Origin: Cellulophaga lytica DSM 7489 | GTDB lineage: Bacteria; Bacteroidota; Bacteroidia; Flavobacteriales; Flavobacteriaceae | Direction of reading: 5' to 3' | Assembly: GCF_000190595.1 (NCBI RefSeq) | Contig: NC_015167.1 | Coordinates: 3,580,501-3,644,500 of the forward strand | Length of the DNA: 64,000 bases | In this document: piece by piece, positions 52,052 to 58,698 of the stretch | Position numbering within the stretch: position 1 is the first letter of the stretch | How the letters are laid out: every line of letters begins with the position of its first letter | Translations under genes and position numbers: made by a program | Notes under the pieces: generated by a model | Database searches by the model: none | Told to the model about the DNA's origin: nothing | Seen by the model: the letters and a program-made list of their open reading frames with translations, nothing else

Positions 52052-52249
52052 TTATATTGTTAAACTATATACAGTTGCAAATATTACATACTATAAAAAC
52101 TACAACTGAATTAATTTTACAATAATTAGAAAAACTTACGGAATCCAGTAATGAACTTAAATAATTTTATTACATATTTGATTTAATTTTTAAAATAAAA
52201 TGTAATTAACTTTACAAATCGATTTTAAATTCACAACTTAATTTAGATA

Positions 52250-53092
52250 ATGTACGTAATTAAGCTTTCAGGCTCTATAAACACAAATAACTACGGAATA
52301 AATAAATTACTTAATTTCTACAATACTGCAAAAAAATACAGTTATACCCATATATCTATAGATTTTTATGATTTAAAATGGATTGACGCTAATTTATGCG
52401 CCGTTTTTCAAGGTATAATATTTAAGCTCAATAAGGAAAGGGGACTAAACTTCTCTACTGATGAAATTTTCTTAAAACAAAAATTTGATATTTTAATTAG
52501 AAATGGTTTTTATTTATTTGATGAAAATGCAAGTGATGCTAGAAGCTCAACAGTAACTTTAAGAAAATTTTATAAAAATGAATCTCATAATTTTTTAGAT
52601 TATTTAGATAATGACCTTTTAAGCCATAGAAGTTTAAAGGAAAATGAAGATTTAAAGGAAAATATACTTGGTAATTTATTAGAAGTTTTTGAAAACTATG
52701 AAATACATTCAAAAACTGAGTATCCAGTTTTTGTCTGCGGACAATATTACCCAACAAAGAAAATTTTAAAATTTACATTAGCCGATATTGGTGTTGGCTT
52801 TTTAGAACCGATAAGTATTAAAAAAAAGGAAATAAAGACCAGTATTGAAGCTATACGTTGGGCTATAATGAATGGAAATTCTACTAAGGATTTAATTCAC
52901 AAAAACACTCCCGGTGGTCTAGGCCTTTTTGACTTACATCAATTTATGATAAAGAACAAAGGAAAACTAGAAATAGTAACAGGTAACGTATATTGGACTT
53001 CAAAACATCAAGAAATGAATTTTAATACATATAAAACATTAAATAATAATTTATTAGGAACTACAATAAATTTGGTTTTTAATTGTTATTAA
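52250..53092 (+). CDS. STAS-like plus GHKL-type ATPase protein of the island
   Basis: 280 residues. Residues ~1-100 resemble a STAS domain: HISIDFYDLKWIDANLCAVFQGII has the pattern of the anti-sigma-antagonist strand-loop-helix. Residues ~130-280 form a GHKL (histidine kinase-like) ATPase: N-box LLEVFENYEIHS (Glu145, Asn149), G1 box ADIGVGF (Asp179, Gly181, Gly183), G2 box NTPGGLGLFDLHQF (Gly222-Gly225), and a closing GTTINLVF strand. There is no HisKA dimerisation domain or phosphoacceptor His, so it is not a normal sensor kinase. It could be a serine kinase or ATP-driven switch as in SpoIIAB/RsbW-type partner switching. It is the first gene of the cassette. Confidence 0.8.
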   Translation: MYVIKLSGSINTNNYGINKLLNFYNTAKKYSYTHISIDFYDLKWIDANLCAVFQGIIFKLNKERGLNFSTDEIFLKQKFDILIRNGFYLFDENASDARSSTVTLRKFYKNESHNFLDYLDNDLLSHRSLKENEDLKENILGNLLEVFENYEIHSKTEYPVFVCGQYYPTKKILKFTLADIGVGFLEPISIKKKEIKTSIEAIRWAIMNGNSTKDLIHKNTPGGLGLFDLHQFMIKNKGKLEIVTGNVYWTSKHQEMNFNTYKTLNNNLLGTTINLVFNCY

Positions 53093-53102
53093 AATAATTT
53101 TG
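53072..53102 (+). promoter_or_regulatory. internal promoter before the DUF4325-PIN pair
   Basis: TTG at 53072-53074 (inside the end of the ATPase gene), 20-nt spacer and TAATTTTG at 53095-53102 fit the consensus. The leader to the ATG at 53148 would be ~40 nt. The last two genes could thus be expressed apart from the ATPase. Confidence 0.65.
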
Positions 53103-53147
53103 CACTATATTTAAACTAAAACACACAACTACCTACATATACCTCAT

Positions 53148-53468
53148 ATGAAAAATATTGATATTTCTTTATTTTTAAATAATAATAATGCAATAAGTCA
53201 TTCTCAAGGAACTACTCTTTACGAAGAAATAAAAGACCTTCCTATTGGTACTTATAAATTATCATTTATCAACATAACAAGAACTACAACTAGTTTCTTG
53301 AATGCCTCTATAGGCAAACTTGCTGTTCTTAATCCTTCTATGATAAATTCTTTTATTTTTGAATCTAATAATCCTAGAATTGAATCTAAAATAAATAGTG
53401 TTTTAAGAAATGCTAAAAACTACCATTCTCATGATGAAAATATTGAGAACGCTCTATTAGCAATTTAA
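53148..53468 (+). CDS. DUF4325 STAS-like protein of the island
   Basis: 106 residues. The core SFINITRTTTSFLNASIGKLAVLNP (~39-63) matches the STAS-like DUF4325 domain, where a conserved T-x-SF-x-(N/D)-A segment forms the loop that in SpoIIAA-type proteins holds the phosphorylated Ser/Thr. Thr47, Thr48 and Ser49 are candidate acceptors. DUF4325 proteins are found beside GHKL ATPases in bacterial accessory regions and are thought to be partner-switch components. It starts 55 bp after the ATPase gene and is 4 bp before the PIN gene, so the two are probably coexpressed. Confidence 0.8.
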   Translation: MKNIDISLFLNNNNAISHSQGTTLYEEIKDLPIGTYKLSFINITRTTTSFLNASIGKLAVLNPSMINSFIFESNNPRIESKINSVLRNAKNYHSHDENIENALLAI

Positions 53469-53472
53469 ATTA

Positions 53473-54069
53473 ATGGCCTATAACATAAGAAACCTCAGAA
53501 ACCACAATGTTGGTGATTATGACTATTTTTTAGATGCTAATATTTGGATTAAAAAATTAAAACCAAAGTTAGGTCATATTAACAAAAAAGATAAAACATA
53601 CTCTGACTTATTTGATAAAATAGTTGAATGTCATAATTCAAAAATATTTATTACTCCTCTGTTAATTTCAGAAATACTAAACGTATGTTTACATATTGAT
53701 TTTCAGAATTTTTTAACTGACATAAAAAAATCGTTCAGCAATAAAAATGAAGAAAAACATTATATGAAATTTAACTATCGTCCTAGCCAAGAATATAGAG
53801 ATTCCTATTTAAATTTACTTGATGATATTAGTGCATTTGAACACAAATTACACTCAGCTGAAGATTCCTTTAATAAGGTAAATTTATCCAATCTCTTAGC
53901 TTTTCCTGAAAAATTAGATTTCAATGACTTTTATTATCAAAATATTTTTAATAATACTAGCATTAAATTTATAACTGATGATGAAGATTTTTGCGTTCAA
54001 AACATAGATGTGTTCTCACTTAACCAAAGATTAATTGATGCTGGAAATAAGTATGTAATAAAAAAATAA
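53473..54069 (+). CDS. PIN-domain nuclease of the island
   Basis: 198 residues with the acidic PIN/PINc arrangement: Asp21 in YDYFLDANIWIKKL, Glu67 in FITPLLISEILNVCL, Asp152 in KLDFNDFYYQNIF and Asp169/Asp170/Asp172 in KFITDDEDFCVQNI. This order (D, E, D, TDDxDF) is that of VapC-like and larger PIN ribonucleases, which use Mg2+ or Mn2+ to cut RNA. Between the Glu and the third Asp lies an ~80-residue helical insert (DIKKSFSNKNEEKHYMKF...), longer than in VapC toxins, that may form a target- or partner-binding lid. It is the likely effector of the cassette. No VapB-type antitoxin is visible. Confidence 0.82.
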   Translation: MAYNIRNLRNHNVGDYDYFLDANIWIKKLKPKLGHINKKDKTYSDLFDKIVECHNSKIFITPLLISEILNVCLHIDFQNFLTDIKKSFSNKNEEKHYMKFNYRPSQEYRDSYLNLLDDISAFEHKLHSAEDSFNKVNLSNLLAFPEKLDFNDFYYQNIFNNTSIKFITDDEDFCVQNIDVFSLNQRLIDAGNKYVIKK

Positions 54070-54080
54070 CTTATAAATAT

Positions 54081-54104
54081 CAGCACCCAAAACAGCACCC
54101 AAAA
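54081..54104 (+). repeat. right arm-type tandem repeat
   Basis: Two identical 12-bp units CAGCACCCAAAA (54081-54092 and 54093-54104), in the same orientation as the left pair, ending 79 bp before attR. In the excised circle the two pairs would flank the 44-bp core at nearly equal distances. Confidence 0.78.
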
Positions 54105-54183
54105 CTATAATTTTTAACAAATTTACATTATTACAACACACTAACTATCAATGAAATACAGAGTAACAAAAATAAAGGGTAAA

Positions 54184-54227
54184 ATTCATAACCCGGAGGT
54201 CACGAGTTCAACTCTCGTTCTCGCTAC
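54184..54227 (+). repeat. attR: 44-bp copy of the tRNA-Met 3' half
   Basis: Identical to 51911-51954. It lacks the acceptor 5' strand, D arm and half of the anticodon stem, so it is not a functional tRNA. It marks where the native tRNA 3' end was before insertion. Confidence 0.92.
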
Positions 54228-54233
54228 AACATT

Positions 54234-54269
54234 AAAAGCGATTTAGTAAAAACTAAATCGCTTTTTTTT
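54234..54269 (+). terminator. native tRNA-Met terminator, displaced by the island
   Basis: A perfect 14-bp stem (54234-54247 with 54252-54265), AAAA loop and T8 tract begin 7 bp after attR. In the uninserted chromosome it would stand right behind tRNA-Met. Confidence 0.9.
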
Positions 54270-54362
54270 ATGCTTCAATTTTTTAAGCTTTACTTCTTTA
54301 ATCATTTTTAAACATATTCTAATTTCATACCTTTATAGTTATTTAATTATATCTTTATTTAG

Positions 54363-54659
54363 ATGAGTAAATTTTCAGAAATTATAAACAAAGACATTCC
54401 TGTTTTAGTAGACTTTTATGCAGAATGGTGCGGGCCTTGCAAAACAATGAGTCCTATTTTAAAACAAGTAAAAGACAATTTACAAGACAAGGTTTCTATT
54501 GTTAAAATAGATGTAGATAAAAACCAAAAACTAGCTGCTAAATACCAAGTAAAGGGCGTGCCTACTTTAGTGCTTTTTAAAAACGGCAAACAAGTTTGGA
54601 GACAGTCTGGAGTGTTACAAAAAAACGAATTACTATCTATTATTACACAAGCTAACTAA
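54363..54659 (+). CDS. trxA: thioredoxin
   Basis: 98 residues with the redox motif WCGPC (Cys23, Cys26), the VLVDFYAEWCGPC strand, the buried Asp in DVDKN and the cis-Pro of KGVPTLVLFKNG. It reduces disulfides of cytoplasmic proteins. Its start is 94 bp after the displaced tRNA terminator, and its stop overlaps the ATG of the methyltransferase gene by 1 bp. Confidence 0.95.
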   Translation: MSKFSEIINKDIPVLVDFYAEWCGPCKTMSPILKQVKDNLQDKVSIVKIDVDKNQKLAAKYQVKGVPTLVLFKNGKQVWRQSGVLQKNELLSIITQAN

Positions 54660-55246
54660 TGAACCTTACTGAAGATTATTGGGACAATAGGTATAAAAAA
54701 AGCGATATTGGTTGGGATATTGGTGAAATTTCTACACCTTTAAAAAATTATTTTGACCAATTAAAAAATAAAGAAACACGTATTTTAATACCTGGTGGCG
54801 GAAATAGTTATGAAGCAGAATACTTGCATAAAAACGGATTTAAAAATATTTATGTAGTTGATGTCTCTAAAACAGCGCTAAATAATTTTAATGCTAGAGT
54901 ACCTAATTTTCCTAAACAACACCTTCTCCACTCTAACTTTTTTGATTTAGACTTTAATTTTGATTTAATTATAGAACAAACATTTTTCTGTGCTATTAAC
55001 CCTAAGCTAAGACTAGATTATACTGTAAAAGCACATAGTTTATTACATAAAAACGGAAAAGTAGCCGGTTTACTATTTAATATTCCATTAAATACTAATG
55101 AACCACCTTTTGGAGGATCTAAAAATGAATATCTTACGTACTTTAAGCCATATTTTGAAATAAAAACTATGGAAGAAGCATACAACTCTATAAAGCCAAG
55201 AGCAGGAAAAGAGTTGTTTTTTATCATTACTAAAAAAGAAAAATAA
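54659..55246 (+). CDS. TPMT-family SAM-dependent methyltransferase
   Basis: 195 residues of the thiopurine S-methyltransferase family: YWDNRYKKSDIGWDIGEISTPLKNYFD, SAM loop LIPGGGNSYEAEYL, and the acidic VVDVSKTAL end of strand 2. The family methylates thiols, selenium or tellurium compounds, halides or thiocyanate, often as detoxification. The 1-bp overlap with thioredoxin supports a thiol-linked function, but the substrate is not identified. Confidence 0.87.
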   Translation: MNLTEDYWDNRYKKSDIGWDIGEISTPLKNYFDQLKNKETRILIPGGGNSYEAEYLHKNGFKNIYVVDVSKTALNNFNARVPNFPKQHLLHSNFFDLDFNFDLIIEQTFFCAINPKLRLDYTVKAHSLLHKNGKVAGLLFNIPLNTNEPPFGGSKNEYLTYFKPYFEIKTMEEAYNSIKPRAGKELFFIITKKEK

Positions 55247-55325
55247 TTGCTTTAAGCAAGAAGTTAATTTTCTTTTAAACTCTAATTTTATAAAATTTCT
55301 AAAAGCTTTTAAATAATAAGCTTTT

Positions 55326-55370
55326 TGTAATAAATGTTACATAGTTTTTAGCATCTGTGTTGTATTTTTA
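55326..55370 (+). promoter_or_regulatory. CRP/FNR-type site and -7 element upstream of cydAB
   Basis: TGTAA-N6-TTACA at 55326-55341 is a perfect palindrome of the CRP/FNR superfamily type. A TATTTTTA element at 55363-55370 resembles the -7 box (final A instead of G). If transcription starts near 55375, the palindrome is centred at about -41.5, the classic activator position, which would give oxygen- or redox-dependent control of cydAB. Confidence 0.6.
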
Positions 55371-55390
55371 TAGTCTAAACTTACAAGCAT

Positions 55391-56722
55391 ATGGAGGACA
55401 TGCTATTTTATGATAGAATGCAGTTTGCGTTTACTATCACATTTCATTATTTATTTCCGCAATTAACAATGGGCTTATCTTTAATGATTGTCTATTTTAA
55501 ATGGAAATTTCTTAGAACAAATACTCTAAAATATAATGAAGCTGCTAAATTTTGGATGAAAATTTTTGCACTTAACTTTGCTATGGGTGTTGTAACTGGC
55601 ATACCAATGGAATTTCAGTTTGGCACCAATTGGGCTAAATTTTCTGAGTTAACCGGAGGTATTATTGGTCAGACCTTAGCTATGGAAGGTATGTTTTCTT
55701 TCTTTTTAGAATCTTCCTTTTTAGGTCTGTTTTTATTTGGAGAAAAACTTTTAGGACACAAACTACATTTTGTTACTGGGTTTCTTGTTTTTTTAGGTTC
55801 TTGGGCAAGCGGATACTTAATTATAGCTACGCACTCTTGGATGCAATATCCTGTAGGATATGAAATATTAGAAAATGGTAAGTTTGTTTTAAACAATTTT
55901 GGAGCTCTTTTTTCTAATCCATGGTTGCTACCTTCCTACTTACATAACCAAGCGGCATCTTTGGTAACTTCTTCATTTGTTGTAGCTGCTATAGGAGCTT
56001 TTTATCTTTTAAACAATAAACATAATGAGTTTGGCAAACTCTTTTTAAAAACAGGTGTTATTTTTGGTTTAATTTCTAGTTTATTAGTTGCTTTCCCTAC
56101 AGGAGATTTGGTTGCTAAAAACGTAGCAAAACACCAGCCAGTTACTTTTGCTGCTATGGAAGGTATTTTTGAAACTGAAGATGGAGGTTCTGAAATTGTA
56201 CTTATTGGTCAACCCAATATGCTTGAAAAAAAATTGGACAATAAAATTGCGGTACCAAACATATTAAGCTTTTTAACATACCAAGACTGGAATGCAGAAA
56301 TTAAAGGCTTAAATGAGTTTACTAAAGATGTACATCCTACAAATGTACCTGGTCTGTATTACGCTTACCACATAATGGTGGGTTTAGGTACAATTTTTAT
56401 TGGTTTAATGCTTATAGCTGTTGTACAACTATTTCGCAAAAAACTTTACAAAACAAAATGGATATTATGGTTTCTTATGTTTATGATACCTTTTCCGTAT
56501 ATAGCTAACACTACCGGTTGGTACACAGCAGAGTTAGGAAGACAACCTTGGCTTGTTTATAATTTACTGCGTACTGCAGATGGGGCTTCGCCAACAGTTT
56601 CATCTGGTAATACACTATTCACCTTATTGGGCTTTATTGGCCTATACTTGCTACTTGGCTTGCTATTTTTAATGCTTGCAGGAAAAATTATTAATAAAGG
56701 GCCACAACTTAACAACCACTAA
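55391..56722 (+). CDS. cydA: cytochrome bd ubiquinol/menaquinol oxidase subunit I
   Basis: 443 residues, nine predicted transmembrane helices, and the haem ligands of subunit I: His in TITFHYLFPQLTMG (haem b595), the KHQPVTFAAMEG stretch with the conserved Glu, and GRQPW near residue 395 in the GRxPW motif. The Q-loop is of the short (CioA-like) kind. The enzyme oxidises quinol and reduces O2 with high affinity, aiding growth at low oxygen and resistance to NO or sulfide. cydB begins 2 bp later. An FNR-type site lies upstream. Confidence 0.95.
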   Translation: MEDMLFYDRMQFAFTITFHYLFPQLTMGLSLMIVYFKWKFLRTNTLKYNEAAKFWMKIFALNFAMGVVTGIPMEFQFGTNWAKFSELTGGIIGQTLAMEGMFSFFLESSFLGLFLFGEKLLGHKLHFVTGFLVFLGSWASGYLIIATHSWMQYPVGYEILENGKFVLNNFGALFSNPWLLPSYLHNQAASLVTSSFVVAAIGAFYLLNNKHNEFGKLFLKTGVIFGLISSLLVAFPTGDLVAKNVAKHQPVTFAAMEGIFETEDGGSEIVLIGQPNMLEKKLDNKIAVPNILSFLTYQDWNAEIKGLNEFTKDVHPTNVPGLYYAYHIMVGLGTIFIGLMLIAVVQLFRKKLYKTKWILWFLMFMIPFPYIANTTGWYTAELGRQPWLVYNLLRTADGASPTVSSGNTLFTLLGFIGLYLLLGLLFLMLAGKIINKGPQLNNH

Positions 56723-56724
56723 TT

Positions 56725-57801
56725 ATGGAACTATTTTGGTATATCGTTTTAATGACAATGCTTGCTATTTATGTAATTTTAGATGGTTACGATTTTGGAG
56801 CAGGAATTATACACTTATTTTTTGCTAAAAAAGAAAAGGATAAAAAAGCAATTACTAATGCTATTGGTCCTTTTTGGGATGCTAATGAAGTATGGTTAAT
56901 AGCTTCTGGAGGTGTTTTATTTTTTGCTTTTCCAACATTATATGCATCGTCTTTTAGTGGATTTTATTTGCCATTAATTATAATTTTGTGGTTACTTATT
57001 TTTAGAGCAATTGGCTTAGAGCTTAGAGGTCAAATACACAATAAAATTTGGGAAGCCATATGGGATAAAGCTTTTGGTATTGCTAGCTTACTTTTAGCTC
57101 TATTTTTTGGTGTAGCTTTGGGTAATGTTGTTAGAGGTGTAAATTTAGGTAATGTTGTAGATGGTGTTTCTACACATGAAGCACATTATTTCTTTTTACC
57201 TTTATGGAACCCTAGTTTTAGTCCACACGCAGAAGAATTAGGTATTATAGATTGGTTTACCCTACTATTAGGTATTATTGGTGTAGTTGCGCTTACAATA
57301 CACGGTGCAAACTGGATTATATTTAAAACTAATTCTGATATCAATGAAAAACTTAAAAAAGTAATTTTTAATTTAAATATTGTTTTAGTAGTACTGGTAA
57401 TACTATCATTACTGGTTTGGCATATAATAGAGCCACATCCTTTTCACAACTTTATAGATATGCCTTGGTTGTGGATTTTTCCAATAATAACATTTACAGG
57501 TTTATTTGGCTTATTTAAAGTAAAATCTTTTAAAAAGCACGGAATAGGCTTTTTATTTTCTACCTTATTTTTATTTGGCGGACTTACATCTACCGTAGCT
57601 TCAATTTTTCCTAAAGTTTTGCCATCTACAAACTCTATAAATCCAGACTTAACACTCTACAATGTTGCTGCAGATGAATACGGACTCTCTGTTGGTGTTT
57701 ATTGGTTTGCTATTGCAGTTGTACTAGTTGCTATTTATATGGTTATACAATACAAGGTTTTTAAAGGAAAAATGGATAATGTAGGCTACGGGGAACATTA
57801 A
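56725..57801 (+). CDS. cydB: cytochrome bd oxidase subunit II
   Basis: 358 residues with about eight transmembrane helices and the subunit II hallmarks: YVILDGYDFGAGIIH at the N-terminus and GPFWDANEVWLIASGGVLFFAFP, whose Trp-Asp-Asn-Glu cluster is conserved across CydB. It forms a dimer with CydA and completes the oxidase. A small CydX-type subunit gene is not evident after it. The intergenic region to the next gene (57802-57924) has a regulator operator rather than a terminator hairpin. Confidence 0.95.
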   Translation: MELFWYIVLMTMLAIYVILDGYDFGAGIIHLFFAKKEKDKKAITNAIGPFWDANEVWLIASGGVLFFAFPTLYASSFSGFYLPLIIILWLLIFRAIGLELRGQIHNKIWEAIWDKAFGIASLLLALFFGVALGNVVRGVNLGNVVDGVSTHEAHYFFLPLWNPSFSPHAEELGIIDWFTLLLGIIGVVALTIHGANWIIFKTNSDINEKLKKVIFNLNIVLVVLVILSLLVWHIIEPHPFHNFIDMPWLWIFPIITFTGLFGLFKVKSFKKHGIGFLFSTLFLFGGLTSTVASIFPKVLPSTNSINPDLTLYNVAADEYGLSVGVYWFAIAVVLVAIYMVIQYKVFKGKMDNVGYGEH

Positions 57802-57883
57802 AAAAGACTACAAATAATTAAACCTCTAAAAACCAAACAACTACAATATTTAAATTATAAATAAACTTTTAAGTACGTTTTTT

Positions 57884-57944
57884 AGCTACAATTAATTGCA
57901 ATTATTGTTTACATTTGTAGCATTATGATTTTTATTGCTACAAA
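57884..57944 (+). promoter_or_regulatory. likely autoregulatory operator of the XRE-S24 gene
   Basis: Three copies of a 7-bp word: GCTACAA at 57885-57891, its complement TTGTAGC at 57915-57921 and GCTACAA at 57937-57943. The last two extend to a perfect 9-bp inverted repeat (57914-57922 with 57936-57944) around the ATG at 57925. The middle copy overlaps the -7 element TACATTTG at 57910-57917. Binding there would block transcription. Confidence 0.6.
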
Positions 57945-58698
57945 CATTCGCCATTTAAGAAGCTTAAAAGGTGTTACACAACAAAGCTTAGCCATAGACT
58001 TAGGTATAACAAGAGCCCGTGTAAGTTCTTATGAAGAAGGTCGTTCTGCTCCTACTATTGAGACTCTTATACAACTGTCTGATTATTTTAAGTTACCCAT
58101 AGATGTCTTAGTACGTAATGATCTAAGCAAAGCTACAGATGCATCTTTTATAGAAATTGGCAACCAGCGTGTACTTTTTCCTATACAAGTAGATGATAGT
58201 AATGACAATTTAATAGAAATTGTACCTGTTGCTGCTTCTGCTGGCTATTTAGCTGGCTATGATGATCCAGAGTATATAGAGCAATTATCTAAAATTAAAC
58301 TTCCTTTTTTACCCACTGGTAAACACAGAGCTTTTCCTATTAAGGGCGACTCTATGCTGCCTATGAAAAATGGCGCATTTGTAATTGGCAAGTTTATAGA
58401 AGACAGAAGAGATATTACCAGTGGTAAAACATATGTTTTAGTTACACTTAATGATGGTATGGTTTACAAAAGAGTTTATAATCAAATTGAAAAAAACAAT
58501 ACTCTAAAATTAGTATCAGACAACAACGCATATGAGCCTTATGAAGTAGCTATTGATGAAGTGTTAGAGATTTGGGAATTTACCTGTAGTATTAACACTC
58601 AAGAATATACAGAAGATGAACTTAAAATAAGTAGCATAATTACAATGTTTAATACACTTGGTGTAGAGTTAAAAGCATTAGAAAAATCTTTAAAATGA
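57925..58698 (+). CDS. XRE-family repressor with S24 LexA-like peptidase domain
   Basis: 257 residues. An XRE helix-turn-helix spans ~5-62 (NIRHLRSLKGVTQQSLAIDLGITRARVSSYEEG). The S24 domain (~98-225) has the cleavage-region sequence VAASAGYLAGY (candidate Ala106-Gly107 bond), the catalytic Ser143 in GDSMLPM and the general-base Lys182 in NDGMVYKRV. It should therefore be a self-cleaving repressor induced by DNA damage, like LexA or phage CI. It overlaps the nuclease gene by 4 bp and has repeats around its own start that look like operators. Confidence 0.88.
   Translation: MIFIATNIRHLRSLKGVTQQSLAIDLGITRARVSSYEEGRSAPTIETLIQLSDYFKLPIDVLVRNDLSKATDASFIEIGNQRVLFPIQVDDSNDNLIEIVPVAASAGYLAGYDDPEYIEQLSKIKLPFLPTGKHRAFPIKGDSMLPMKNGAFVIGKFIEDRRDITSGKTYVLVTLNDGMVYKRVYNQIEKNNTLKLVSDNNAYEPYEVAIDEVLEIWEFTCSINTQEYTEDELKISSIITMFNTLGVELKALEKSLK

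Larger units (their letters stand above)
51955..54227 (+). mobile_element. integrase-less tRNA-Met island (cis-mobilizable element-like), 2.27 kb
   Basis: The insertion is defined by the 44-bp direct repeats at its ends. It contains three genes in one direction (52250-54069), no integrase, transposase, excisionase or mobilisation gene, and tandem 12-bp repeats near both ends. The host's own tRNA terminator is stranded to the right of attR (54234-54269), and the element carries a replacement terminator next to attL (51959-51986). This is the structure of a non-autonomous integrative element (CIME or satellite type) moved by a recombinase supplied in trans. An alternative is a decayed larger element that lost its integrase, but the symmetric spacing of the arm repeats argues for an intact unit. 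Confidence 0.85.

Noticed and set aside
54184-54227. Second tRNA-Met gene
   Set aside because: Only the 3' half is present. The 5' acceptor strand, D arm and half of the anticodon stem are missing, so it is an att repeat and not a tRNA.
54151-54249. Short ORF of about 31 codons starting before attR and reading through it
   Set aside because: It is created by the tRNA fragment and the bases after it, has no similarity I recognise to an integrase N-terminus, and ends in the terminator. Probably chance.
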